Shown here: positions 51,074 to 59,499 of the stretch, one piece after another
How the letters are laid out: each line of letters begins with the position of its first letter
How positions within the stretch are numbered: the stretch's first letter is position 1
Notes under the pieces: generated by a model
Databases searched by the model: none
The model's input: only the letters and a program-made list of their open reading frames with translations
What the model was told of the DNA's origin: nothing
Made by a program: the position numbers and the translations under genes
Virus record (IMG/VR): IMGVR_UViG_3300022602_003472
Coordinates: 1 to 64,000 of that record
Length of the DNA stretch: 64,000 bases
Direction: 5' to 3' (one strand)
Origin: a virus

Positions 51074-52026
51074 GGTTGCTATTCGTTGTACACAGATACG
51101 TGCCATATCCCGGCGGAAGTGAATACTATACAGCTGCAATGGCCGAAGAAGCGCTGAGCCGTGGTCACGAAGTCACAGTGTTTGCTGGTGAACATCAAGG
51201 CGATTACAACGGTGTGAAGGTTACCAGTGATCCACAGATACTGGGTTGGCCTTGGGATCTCATAGTGGTACACGGTGGAGACGTTGGTTTACAGAATTTC
51301 GTGCTAAGCAATGCCACACGCATACCAAATCCCATACTCTACATGCTGATACTACCTAGCAACAGCGACGTGTGCGTGACGGCACTCAAGGAATGTGCAT
51401 ACTTAGGTTGGAGCACACCTGATGATGTCAATCACATACGCAAATATGGTCAGAGTGATAAAGCCAAGCGAGTGCGCCACGGAATCAAGCTCAACGAAAG
51501 CTTGGGTAAACCGGGATTCAAGGCCAAACATGGCATAAACCAGCGCATGTTCCTCAGCTGCGGCGGTTACTGGCCCAACAAGAAGATGCGCGAGCTTGCC
51601 GAAGTGTTCAAACGTGCCGAGTTGGAAGACGCAGTATTAGTTACTTGTGGATACGACAATCGCATGGATCTCATGCCTACTGCTAGTGATAACATCATAC
51701 CTTTGTTGATTGACGACAAGGCAGAAGTGCTCAGTGCGATATCAGAAGCTGATTGCTACCTCATGCACAGCAATCAAGAAGGTTTTGGATTAGTGATACT
51801 AGAAAGCATGCTCAACAGCACTCCTTGGATATCACGACAGATAGCCGGTGCTGCTATGCTTAACAAGTTTGGTCAGACCTATCAGACTGACGGACAGCTA
51901 ATTAATCTGCTTAAAAACTTTGATCCAATAGTATATGATTTACCTGCTGCCAAAAAGTACATCTTAGATAATCATACCATAAGCAGCACTGTTGATGATA
52001 TAGAAGCTGTGGTCAACGCTTCTTAG
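51070..52026 (+). CDS. Glycosyltransferase family 4 (GT-B)
   Basis: 318 residues from the ATG at 51070 (ATGA overlap with the previous stop). The N-terminal Rossmann domain begins LLFVVHRYVPYPGGSEYYTAA (about 3-23), with GHEVTVFAG (about residues 33-41). The C-terminal NQEGFGLVILESM (about residues 236-248) is the nucleotide-sugar signature of GT4. It is last in the glycosyltransferase run and overlaps the convergent gene at 52013. Confidence 0.85.
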   Translation: MRLLFVVHRYVPYPGGSEYYTAAMAEEALSRGHEVTVFAGEHQGDYNGVKVTSDPQILGWPWDLIVVHGGDVGLQNFVLSNATRIPNPILYMLILPSNSDVCVTALKECAYLGWSTPDDVNHIRKYGQSDKAKRVRHGIKLNESLGKPGFKAKHGINQRMFLSCGGYWPNKKMRELAEVFKRAELEDAVLVTCGYDNRMDLMPTASDNIIPLLIDDKAEVLSAISEADCYLMHSNQEGFGLVILESMLNSTPWISRQIAGAAMLNKFGQTYQTDGQLINLLKNFDPIVYDLPAAKKYILDNHTISSTVDDIEAVVNAS

Positions 52027-53596
52027 CACGACCCAGTGCCACGGTATCTGGCACACGCGGATCACGGATATCTCGCTCACCTGGCTTTACTATCCTGCCA
52101 ACAGCCTGCTGTGCTTTCTTTTCAGCTGCTTTGGCCTGTGCTTTCTGACGTTTTTGATCATCTGGAGTAGATAACAAAGTTGGATCAACTGGTTCTGATG
52201 CTTTGTTGCCGGCACCTATTCGAAATCCAATCTTACCATTGATATCAGTCGCAGTGAATGAACGTCCGGCATCAAATGTAATCTTACCTTCAAATCGCAT
52301 AGGCCAAACTAATTTGAAGATCTTGCATATCACATCTTGTTTGCTGAGTCGAGCATCAAAATACATCTGCACCATGCTAGCATGGTTTAATACTTCTTTG
52401 AGAACGTCGCTGTAATCTTCATCATTCAACAGGCGAACTGCTTGCCTTGCTACACCTGCTAAAGCATGTTTTGCTGGATGATAATTCTTGTTGTCTGTCC
52501 TAGCAGGATAATTATTCATGTATTTCTTTAGATTGATGCTTGGTTTGAAATCTTTGGTATTGTATTTGTCTAATCCAGATTTTATTTTATTGATATCATT
52601 GATATCTACCAAACCATATTGCTTTGCTATCTCTAAGGTACCATTAACCATAGAATTGTCAGCGATTTGTAAGACAATATTTCTAAATTTTTTAGCCCTA
52701 GGTCGATTCCAAAAGCCAGTTGGAAACTTATCTGCGTACTTGGTCATTGCATCATGGATGCCTTTTAGGCTTGCAGATGCACCGCCAGCTGATGCTTTGC
52801 TGCTAATCAATATCTCATAATCAGAAATTACTACCATGCTGTCAAACAGTAATGCGTTGACGTCAGTGTTATATAATATTGATCCTACATTGAGATTAGT
52901 TCCATTGGTTAAATTTTCTTGTATCTCATTGATTTGAGAACTTGGTTCAAACTGCTTGGTTATCAGAGCTATCGGAGCTGCCCATTCACCCAGATATTTT
53001 TGATAGAGTGTTAGATCTTTGGCTGCATCTTTGATCACATAATCCACACCGTTACCTTTGGCTAAAGCTTTGAGATAACCTTGCATGTTATCAATCACAA
53101 CTGGGTCTGCTTTACCCCTGGCATTGTTCAGCAATGCTGCAACTTGATTTGGTTTTACTAGGCTTTCATTGGTTAAAACCTCTGCTGGTTTAAGTCCAGA
53201 GCGTTCGCTAGTACTGGCCGCTGTGTTCAATTTGTAGCCGCCATGTCCTGGAATAACACCAGGAGGTATATCTGATATCTTACCTTTGAGATTGCCAACT
53301 TCTGTCACGTATTTGATATAATGTTCCAGACCACGAGGAGTATCCATGGTCACTATCACAGCAGCAAGGAATCTTGAGCTAGGTTTGTTAACTTCGTAAA
53401 TGTAACCTTCTGCTGTTTCTTCCCACTCTATCACTGCTTCCATCATTTCTTCAGGACTATCGTATCGTGGATAGTCTTGGGGCAATCTATCTAACTTTAT
53501 AAATGTAGCTATATCTTTCTTATCAGGTGCGATGAATTGATCACCGATTTTGCGATTCACAAAACCTTTGGCTTCTTGAAGATCGTATAGTCTCAC
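52013..53596 (-). CDS. Large hypothetical protein, possibly capsid-packaged
   Basis: 527 residues. The N terminus MRLYDLQEAKG resembles the start of the gene upstream (MRLRDILLEG) and the type of targeting sequence cut by gp21. The rest is helical, with no recognised domain. The C-terminal 60 residues are basic and rich in Lys, Arg, Ala and Gln (QKRQKAQAKAAEKKA). It overlaps the nucleotidyltransferase gene by four bases. Confidence 0.7.
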   Translation of the reverse strand: MRLYDLQEAKGFVNRKIGDQFIAPDKKDIATFIKLDRLPQDYPRYDSPEEMMEAVIEWEETAEGYIYEVNKPSSRFLAAVIVTMDTPRGLEHYIKYVTEVGNLKGKISDIPPGVIPGHGGYKLNTAASTSERSGLKPAEVLTNESLVKPNQVAALLNNARGKADPVVIDNMQGYLKALAKGNGVDYVIKDAAKDLTLYQKYLGEWAAPIALITKQFEPSSQINEIQENLTNGTNLNVGSILYNTDVNALLFDSMVVISDYEILISSKASAGGASASLKGIHDAMTKYADKFPTGFWNRPRAKKFRNIVLQIADNSMVNGTLEIAKQYGLVDINDINKIKSGLDKYNTKDFKPSINLKKYMNNYPARTDNKNYHPAKHALAGVARQAVRLLNDEDYSDVLKEVLNHASMVQMYFDARLSKQDVICKIFKLVWPMRFEGKITFDAGRSFTATDINGKIGFRIGAGNKASEPVDPTLLSTPDDQKRQKAQAKAAEKKAQQAVGRIVKPGERDIRDPRVPDTVALGRAKKR

Positions 53597-54330
53597 ATGG
53601 AATCTCCTGGTATGTTTATGATTCCTTTAGCAGCCGACTCTTTAGCCTGTGCTAGTTTAGCATCTCGCTCTGGATCATTCGCCAGTGCTTTTAATATAGT
53701 CTTTACTGAATTTAAATCGTCAGCGGTTGCAGCCGGATTCAGCAATATCTTAGCAACTGCATCTCTGTCTCTGGCTACCACTGTGTTATCATCTCTGCGC
53801 ATCAGCTTACCACCAAATGCATCAAACTTCAAACCCAGTGCTTTGCCTATGCTGTTCATCACTATGAATATATCGCTGCCTTTGAAATCTGGATCTTCGT
53901 AGCTGCCGCGAGGACCATGTTGATGATACGGTGCTACTGTAGGCACATCTTCTATGACCATGTAATCTACTTGAGCAATACCTCCGTCAAACGGAATGCC
54001 AACATGCACGTTGCGACCGCTCATGTTTGACTCGTAGCCTTTTTGCTTGAGATATTCTTCCAGTGCCTTCTTAGCAGATTTCACAGGATCTTTCTCACCA
54101 GCTGTCTTGAACTGCTTGACCAGATCATCTGATTCAATCATGAGATCAATATCACCTGGTGGAACTTTCTTGAAGCCAGCTGAGCCTATATCTTTGGCTA
54201 GATTCACACGAAGGATTGGCGGTAATAGGCTTACAGCGCGATCAACCACAGATTGAACTTGGTCCAAGGGCACCGAAGTGGCACCTGGTATTTGATTACC
54301 ACCTTCTAGCAATATATCGCGCAACCGCAT
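53593..54330 (-). CDS. Nucleotidyltransferase-fold protein with targeting-like N terminus
   Basis: 245 residues. DIGSAGFKKVPPGDIDLMIE (about residues 47-66) gives the Gly-Ser loop and the D-x-D metal pair of the polymerase-beta-type nucleotidyltransferase fold. A third Asp is in QVDYMV (about 120-125). The N terminus MRLRDILLEG looks like a prohead-targeting signal. It may modify a host component after injection, but this is inference. Confidence 0.65.
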   Translation of the reverse strand: MRLRDILLEGGNQIPGATSVPLDQVQSVVDRAVSLLPPILRVNLAKDIGSAGFKKVPPGDIDLMIESDDLVKQFKTAGEKDPVKSAKKALEEYLKQKGYESNMSGRNVHVGIPFDGGIAQVDYMVIEDVPTVAPYHQHGPRGSYEDPDFKGSDIFIVMNSIGKALGLKFDAFGGKLMRRDDNTVVARDRDAVAKILLNPAATADDLNSVKTILKALANDPERDAKLAQAKESAAKGIINIPGDSM

Positions 54331-54339
54331 GAATTTTCC

Positions 54340-54645
54340 TCAGAAATTAAAAGTTTTTACTGAATGGCTGTTTACACTATTTGCATATTCTGCTGCCAAT
54401 TGCGATTCAATAGTAGATTGATTGATTGTAGAGAAGACCCAAGATCTCACTTGAGATTCTGTTAATGCAGAAAATGGAGTGAAACCAGCAGCAGTAGGTG
54501 TGCCAAGAGGCACAGCACCGCTCTGTTTATAAGTAGTACCATCTGGTGCGTATGCTGTGCAGTACCACATGACATGATGCACCACATCGGCTAGTGTACC
54601 AACATTATGTACTTCAGCAGGTCCAATCGACCAATCGTATCTCAT
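54340..54645 (-). CDS. Small hypothetical virion-region protein
   Basis: 101 residues: YDWSIGPAEV, VVHHVMWYC and LTESQVRSWVFSTI look like a small beta-sandwich domain repeatedly found near phage structural genes. The CATAAATA late element is 22 bases before the ATG. It ends 9 bases before the next gene begins. Confidence 0.6.
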   Translation of the reverse strand: MRYDWSIGPAEVHNVGTLADVVHHVMWYCTAYAPDGTTYKQSGAVPLGTPTAAGFTPFSALTESQVRSWVFSTINQSTIESQLAAEYANSVNSHSVKTFNF

Positions 54646-54667
54646 GTGCTTGCTCCTTGACGCAGCA

Positions 54668-54675
54668 TATTTATG
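54668..54675 (-). promoter_or_regulatory. Late promoter CATAAATA
   Basis: Minus strand, upstream of the run 54645 to 52013. Confidence 0.6.
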
Positions 54676-54795
54676 GTGATTTGATTAGATAATATCGCAA
54701 TGGTCATGCCAGAACCTACATTAACAATCATAATTGCATGGCTCAAGGCCAACAGATAAATTGACACCGTAGCCTATTACCAGATATATAATGTT

Positions 54796-56223
54796 ATGAA
54801 AGACATGATAGCTAATCTGATATCTGCTAAACCAAAACATTACGCAAGACTCATCAAAAAACATCCACAGATGTTGGAATGGGTCAGAGCTAATTCGAGA
54901 TTCATAAGCGATAGCGTGCCAGAGATGGTGTACAGCGCACTGCATGGATCAGATAATCACTGCCAACATGGTAATAAGAAAAAATTTGTCAACATAACAA
55001 ATGGATTCAGCGGCTGTGGACCTGCAGCATCATGTAGATGCACTCGCGAGAACATTAGCAATTCTGTGAAATTGGTCAAAGACTCATACTCCTCAGAGCA
55101 AAGGCAGGCCATCAATAACAAGCGCAGCGAGACTATGCTGTCTAGATTTGGCGTCATGCATAATAGCCAGCGAGAGGACATACACCATCTATGGAAGAGA
55201 CCAAAGATCAAACCAGAAGCGTATGACAAGTTAACAGATCATGCATGGATGCATGATCAGTACATGATCCAAAAGAGATCAGCTGTGGATATCGCAGACG
55301 AACTCAGTGTCTATTACAGCACGGTGATAGACTATTGCTTGAGGCATGGATTCCAGATAAGGCAACGCAGCAATTACAGCCTAGTTGAACTGTCTGTGGC
55401 TAGATGGTTAGATGAGCTAGGCATATCATATGTCCAGGGAGACTGGAAGACCATAGGCAAGGAGCTGGATATCTACATACCATCAGCACATTTGGCCATA
55501 GAGATCAATGGATTATATTGGCATAGCTGGCATCCTAATTCGCTCAAGATAGAAGACAAGACTCGACATCTGGACAAGACCAAATTAGCAGCACAACAAG
55601 GCATAGATCTGATGCACATCACTGACCTAGAGTGGAGTGATAAGACTGGCATAATCAAGTCAATGCTGAGATCAAAACTGGGACTGAACCAACGCATCAA
55701 TGCTCGAGATTGCGCTGTTCGCACAGTGGACAGCAAGTTAGAGAGGCGATTTCTAAATGAGCATCATATCCAAGGGTATGTACCTAGCGTGCTAGCAATT
55801 GGATTGTTCGATGGTGATGATCTGTTGTCAATAATGTCAGTGGGCAAAAGCAGATTCAACAGCATAGCAGAGAATGAGATATTACGTTTTTGCTCTAAGC
55901 CTGGCATCACGATAGTCGGAGGCGGCAGCAGATTGACACATGCTATAAAGAAGACACACCCATCGCTCATGACCTATTGCGATCTGTCTAAAGGTAACGG
56001 ACGAGGTTACGAGCTCATGGGATTCCAGCATGTACGCGATACCGATCCTGGTTACTTCTGGACCAATGGAGACTTGGTTATATCGAGGTTTAAGAGCCAA
56101 CGCACCCAGCTGAGCAGATGGTTACAGGGTTATGATCCCCTCAAGAGCGAGTCTGAGAACATGTTCGCTGCTGGTTACCGACGATTCCACGATTGCGGGA
56201 ATAGGATATTCCTGTTGGCATGA
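54796..56223 (+). CDS. Homing endonuclease, Vsr-like/PD-(D/E)XK type
   Basis: 475 residues. A central nuclease core LVELSVARWLDELGISYVQG ... ELDIYIPSAHLAIEINGLYWHSWH (about residues 195-245) has the acidic ELD and the AIEINGLYWH strand typical of Vsr-like homing endonucleases of T4-like phages. A C-terminal domain has RFNSIAENEILRFC, GGGSRLTHAI and GYELMGFQHV. The N-terminal part contains Cys/His sites (NHCQHG, CRC) and a helix-turn-helix-like SAVDIADELSVYYSTVIDYCLRHG. It stands alone, opposite to the capsid gene. Its cutting site is probably nearby. Confidence 0.82.
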   Translation: MKDMIANLISAKPKHYARLIKKHPQMLEWVRANSRFISDSVPEMVYSALHGSDNHCQHGNKKKFVNITNGFSGCGPAASCRCTRENISNSVKLVKDSYSSEQRQAINNKRSETMLSRFGVMHNSQREDIHHLWKRPKIKPEAYDKLTDHAWMHDQYMIQKRSAVDIADELSVYYSTVIDYCLRHGFQIRQRSNYSLVELSVARWLDELGISYVQGDWKTIGKELDIYIPSAHLAIEINGLYWHSWHPNSLKIEDKTRHLDKTKLAAQQGIDLMHITDLEWSDKTGIIKSMLRSKLGLNQRINARDCAVRTVDSKLERRFLNEHHIQGYVPSVLAIGLFDGDDLLSIMSVGKSRFNSIAENEILRFCSKPGITIVGGGSRLTHAIKKTHPSLMTYCDLSKGNGRGYELMGFQHVRDTDPGYFWTNGDLVISRFKSQRTQLSRWLQGYDPLKSESENMFAAGYRRFHDCGNRIFLLA

Positions 56224-56225
56224 CA

Positions 56226-56253
56226 AAAAACCCGGGATTTCTCCCGGGTTTTT
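56226..56253. terminator. Bidirectional terminator between endonuclease and gp23
   Basis: AAAAACCCGGGA and TCCCGGGTTTTT form a perfect 12-base stem across TTTC. It serves both the plus-strand endonuclease and the minus-strand capsid gene. Confidence 0.9.
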
Positions 56254-56295
56254 GCTGAATATTTGACTGATATAGTGGTATAAACCACTGATATC

Positions 56296-57495
56296 TCACA
56301 AAAATTTCAAATGGGCCGTGTTGATCGAGATACCAGCGAGGTAGTCAGCTGCGTTACCCAAGCTGCTTGCCGTGTTGGTAAGCTCTAGGTAGCCATAACG
56401 GGACATGAAGCTCACTACTGGCTCGAAGGTATTCGGATCAATGATAACGCCTGAAGACGTTAGCGGAACGTATGGGCAGTAATAAGCTGCTGCATCAATT
56501 TCGCCTGGACCCTTGTAACCAACGAGAACGTTGGTAGCATCGCTTGCGTACTGGTTGACGTAAACACGCATGCTGTTGTTCAAAGTACCAACGAACTTGG
56601 TGTTGGTTGGAGCTTCGAACGTGCCTTCCGTGGTACGTGCAAACGCAGAAGTCGTTGCAGACTGTAGGATGGTGAGAGCGGTTGGGCTCACAACAACCCA
56701 GTTGCCTGCGCCACGACGTGTGCGTGCAGCGATCAAGTTAGCAGCACGGTTGATGAGGATCGCAAGAGCTGCGTGCTCGTCACCAACGAATGTTGCTGTA
56801 CCAGAAACTGCAGCCTGATCGTAGGTCAGTGTAGTACCAGCGAGAGCGAGCAAGGAGGTCAAGATCTCCTGATCGATTTCAGCGGTAATTTCCTGAGCTA
56901 GAGCAGCCATGATTTCTGCTTCGATATCAATGCCCTGCTGTGCCTGTGCATCCTGTGCAGCTTCAAAGGTCCAACGAGCTGATAGCTTGCGGGTCTTTGC
57001 TTCCACAACTTCCTTGAGGATCTGGATGTTCAAGCGCTTACCAGCAACGCCTTCGAGGACGCTAACTGGTGCAGCTGCCGGAGCAGTGCTGTTGCCGTTA
57101 CCAGAGTAGAACGCAGCGATCTGGAATGGGCTAAGTGCTTCTGTGTTAGCTGCAACTGGATTTGGCGAACCAAACGTGTCAGCATAACGAACGCGCAGCG
57201 TGTGGATCTGGCCAACTGGGCCAGTCATAGGCTGAACGCCAATGATTTCGTTCGCGATAACCGTAGGCATAACGCGACGAATAACTGGGAGGATAACCTT
57301 GTTGAGAGTAGCAACGTTACCTGCAGACGTGCTGCCTGGTGTTGCACTTTCAAAAAGTATTCCGGACTTGCTCTGCAGGTCCTTCTTGGTGTTCTCAAGG
57401 ACAACTTCCATTACCTTCTTGCGATTGCCTGAGAGACCTTCGCAGAGTGCGGTCTTGGTAGCCGACCAATGAGTTTCAAATAGATTCTTGCTCAT
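56296..57495 (-). CDS. 23: Major capsid protein gp23
   Basis: 399 residues (T4 gp23 521). T4-type capsid subunit with HK97 fold. The N-terminal targeting peptide ends near GILFE (about residues 45-49), a Leu/Ile-x-Glu type site for gp21. LNKVILPVIRRVMPTVIANEIIGVQPMTGPVGQI (about 64-97) is the conserved head-gene block, and the RRGAGNWVVVSP (about 258-269), GYKGPGEIDAAAYYCPYVPL and SRYGY segments follow. It is the last gene of the gp21-gp22-gp23 run and ends at a strong terminator. Confidence 0.96.
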   Translation of the reverse strand: MSKNLFETHWSATKTALCEGLSGNRKKVMEVVLENTKKDLQSKSGILFESATPGSTSAGNVATLNKVILPVIRRVMPTVIANEIIGVQPMTGPVGQIHTLRVRYADTFGSPNPVAANTEALSPFQIAAFYSGNGNSTAPAAAPVSVLEGVAGKRLNIQILKEVVEAKTRKLSARWTFEAAQDAQAQQGIDIEAEIMAALAQEITAEIDQEILTSLLALAGTTLTYDQAAVSGTATFVGDEHAALAILINRAANLIAARTRRGAGNWVVVSPTALTILQSATTSAFARTTEGTFEAPTNTKFVGTLNNSMRVYVNQYASDATNVLVGYKGPGEIDAAAYYCPYVPLTSSGVIIDPNTFEPVVSFMSRYGYLELTNTASSLGNAADYLAGISINTAHLKFL

Positions 57496-57510
57496 AGTTT
57501 TGGCTTCCTT

Positions 57511-58713
57511 TTACTTGTTAATGCCTGCGAGATAGAGAATTTGACCAATGTCTTGGTTATCTTCTCTCACCGCTTCTGACAGCTTGTTTGGCCTGTCACC
57601 CGTGAATGCCACGGACTTATTGGTAGCATTCTCAGACAGTCTCTGCCTGATAGCGCCAGTTGCTTCACCGTTCATCACGGTTGGAAGGTAACGATTGAAG
57701 GCTTCCTTAAGATTTACCGTCTTAATGTCCTGCAACATTTCTTCCATTATTGCCTTCTTATCGCGTGCCAGAGGAGCTAGCATCTCACTCATGAGCTCCA
57801 GCCTCTGTGTGCGATCGTTGGCTGCCTTGATCTGCGCTGCTGCTGATTCAACGAGCTTTGTCTTCTCGGTGATCTGCTTCTTTGCTTCGTCAATGCGTGA
57901 CTGGCTTTCAGCCAGCTGGCGCTGCAGCTTCTTGACTTCACTGCCTTCTGAGAGGTAGCTAGCCATGTATTCGCTTGCAACGGCTTCGAAGATCCTACGA
58001 CCAAAGTTGTTCTCACGAGCAACCTTGATGTCGTCTCTCCACTGTACCAGTTCCTTGCGGATGACTTCGTTCAACGTCTTGTCCAGCGTTGAAGTTGCCT
58101 TGCTGAGGAATGCTGCCTTGGTTTCGTTGATCTTCTGCTTGCCCTCAGCAGCGAGCTTGGCGCGCTGCTCAATTAGGGCTTTCTTGTCAGTTTCAAACTC
58201 AGCAATCTCTTCTGAAAGCTTCTTGACCACGAAACCTTCGAGCTTGCTGATGCGATCCTGAGTTGACTTCTTTGCGCTTTCGCGGATAGCTTCGACTTGC
58301 TTAGCCATCTGCTTGCGCTGTGATTCTAGCGTCTTCCTATCGGAGACGAACTCTGCCACTTCTTCCTTGAGCTGCTTGGCAATGAATGCGTTAAGCAGTT
58401 TAGTGTGTTGAGCTACCTTAGCCTCTGCGATACGCTTAGCTGCTAGAGTTTCACGGCTGAGCTTGGCCTTCTGTGCTATCAGAGCAGCGCGGTCTTCTGC
58501 GAACTCTTCAAGCTCAGAGCGGATGGTATCGCTCATCATGTTGTCCATTGCCTCAACAAGCTGTTGCTTGTCATTGGCATAGCGTGCAGCATAATCTTCC
58601 TGCAGTTGGGCTTCGGCTTGCTTGATCTTAGCTTGGAATGCTTCTTGGAGCGCAGACTTGACCTCAGGGCCAAGCACTTCGTTCTCAAGGAGCTCTTCTA
58701 GTTTCGTTGTCAT
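57511..58713 (-). CDS. 22: Prohead scaffold protein gp22
   Basis: 400 residues (T4 gp22 269), predicted nearly all helix. It acts inside the prohead and is degraded by gp21. Three tandem repeats of 51 residues begin LEEFAED, VAEFVSD and IAEFETD, each followed by an RxxLxxQRxK-type helix (from about residues 68, 119 and 170). The C terminus (SEAVREDNQDIGQILYLAGIN) resembles gp22 ends. It lies between gp21 and gp23 as in T4. Confidence 0.88.
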   Translation of the reverse strand: MTTKLEELLENEVLGPEVKSALQEAFQAKIKQAEAQLQEDYAARYANDKQQLVEAMDNMMSDTIRSELEEFAEDRAALIAQKAKLSRETLAAKRIAEAKVAQHTKLLNAFIAKQLKEEVAEFVSDRKTLESQRKQMAKQVEAIRESAKKSTQDRISKLEGFVVKKLSEEIAEFETDKKALIEQRAKLAAEGKQKINETKAAFLSKATSTLDKTLNEVIRKELVQWRDDIKVARENNFGRRIFEAVASEYMASYLSEGSEVKKLQRQLAESQSRIDEAKKQITEKTKLVESAAAQIKAANDRTQRLELMSEMLAPLARDKKAIMEEMLQDIKTVNLKEAFNRYLPTVMNGEATGAIRQRLSENATNKSVAFTGDRPNKLSEAVREDNQDIGQILYLAGINK

Positions 58714-58725
58714 TCAACCGACTCC

Positions 58726-59367
58726 TTATCTCAGTTTCAACTCGTCAACCCAGTTAAGCAGTACCTTCGTTAGATGCTTTTGTGCACCCACATCATGGCG
58801 AACTGCTTCAGCGAGTTCGTGAGTTCGGTATCCGTGTTTGCGATTCATGATTGCCTCGTACATAGGCACAGGGTAAGCATTAGGCGCGCTTGGCTTTGCG
58901 ACGATATCAACTGTGAGCATGTCAAAGTCGCTAACTTCGCCGTTATCGTCTACGTTTCCTGAACCGCGGCTGCTAACACCAAGCTTGATGCCGCTTTGCA
59001 GTAGTGTGCGGACGATCTCACCGCAAGGCGTTGGCAACACTTGAAGCTTGCCGTAACCATTGGCTCCATCCATCCACATTTCAGTGATCTTGTGGCTTAC
59101 GCGATCGAGATGTATCTGGAGCTCTTGTGGGTGATCACACTCACCGAGCACTCCGCTATCCTGTCTGATTGACTCATTCAGGGTCTCAACTGCTTTGCGG
59201 ATCTCATTCACGGGATATACACGACCGTTATGGTTGCGCAGACCACCTTGTATGAAGATGCCTTTCATGTAGACATTCTTTGGTTGGCCCTCACCAGCCG
59301 ATTCAGTTATGACTTCGGCTTTCGCAGTGTCGTAGGCGAGGTGTTCAACTAGGATATTTTCTTTCAT
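58726..59367 (-). CDS. 21: Prohead core protease gp21
   Basis: 213 residues (T4 gp21 212). It is the serine protease that trims capsid and core proteins after shell assembly. GVLGECDHPQ (about residues 72-81) holds the catalytic His, and GVSSRGSG (about 129-136) holds the serine. A KGIFIQGG block is near 35. It is first of the gp21-22-23 operon, downstream of a late element at 59395-59401. Confidence 0.92.
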   Translation of the reverse strand: MKENILVEHLAYDTAKAEVITESAGEGQPKNVYMKGIFIQGGLRNHNGRVYPVNEIRKAVETLNESIRQDSGVLGECDHPQELQIHLDRVSHKITEMWMDGANGYGKLQVLPTPCGEIVRTLLQSGIKLGVSSRGSGNVDDNGEVSDFDMLTVDIVAKPSAPNAYPVPMYEAIMNRKHGYRTHELAEAVRHDVGAQKHLTKVLLNWVDELKLR

Positions 59368-59394
59368 GACACTACCTATATAGTTTGGGTGTGA

Positions 59395-59401
59395 TATTTA
59401 G
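59395..59401 (-). promoter_or_regulatory. Late promoter element CTAAATA of the gp21-gp22-gp23 run
   Basis: Minus strand, 27 bases before the gp21 ATG. No separate late element was seen for gp22 or gp23. Confidence 0.5.
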
Positions 59402-59444
59402 TGACAGTTTGATTAACCTGCCGCAAATAGGTGTTTTTTATGCG

Positions 59445-59477
59445 AAAATACCGCAGGATCAATTCCTGCGGTATTTT
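59445..59477. terminator. Strong bidirectional terminator
   Basis: AAAATACCGCAGGA and TCCTGCGGTATTTT form a perfect 14-base stem across a 5-base loop. It lies between the acidic core protein gene (upstream on the minus strand) and the gp21 promoter. Confidence 0.9.
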
Positions 59478-59499
59478 GATATCATATCAGCAGTCTCAA

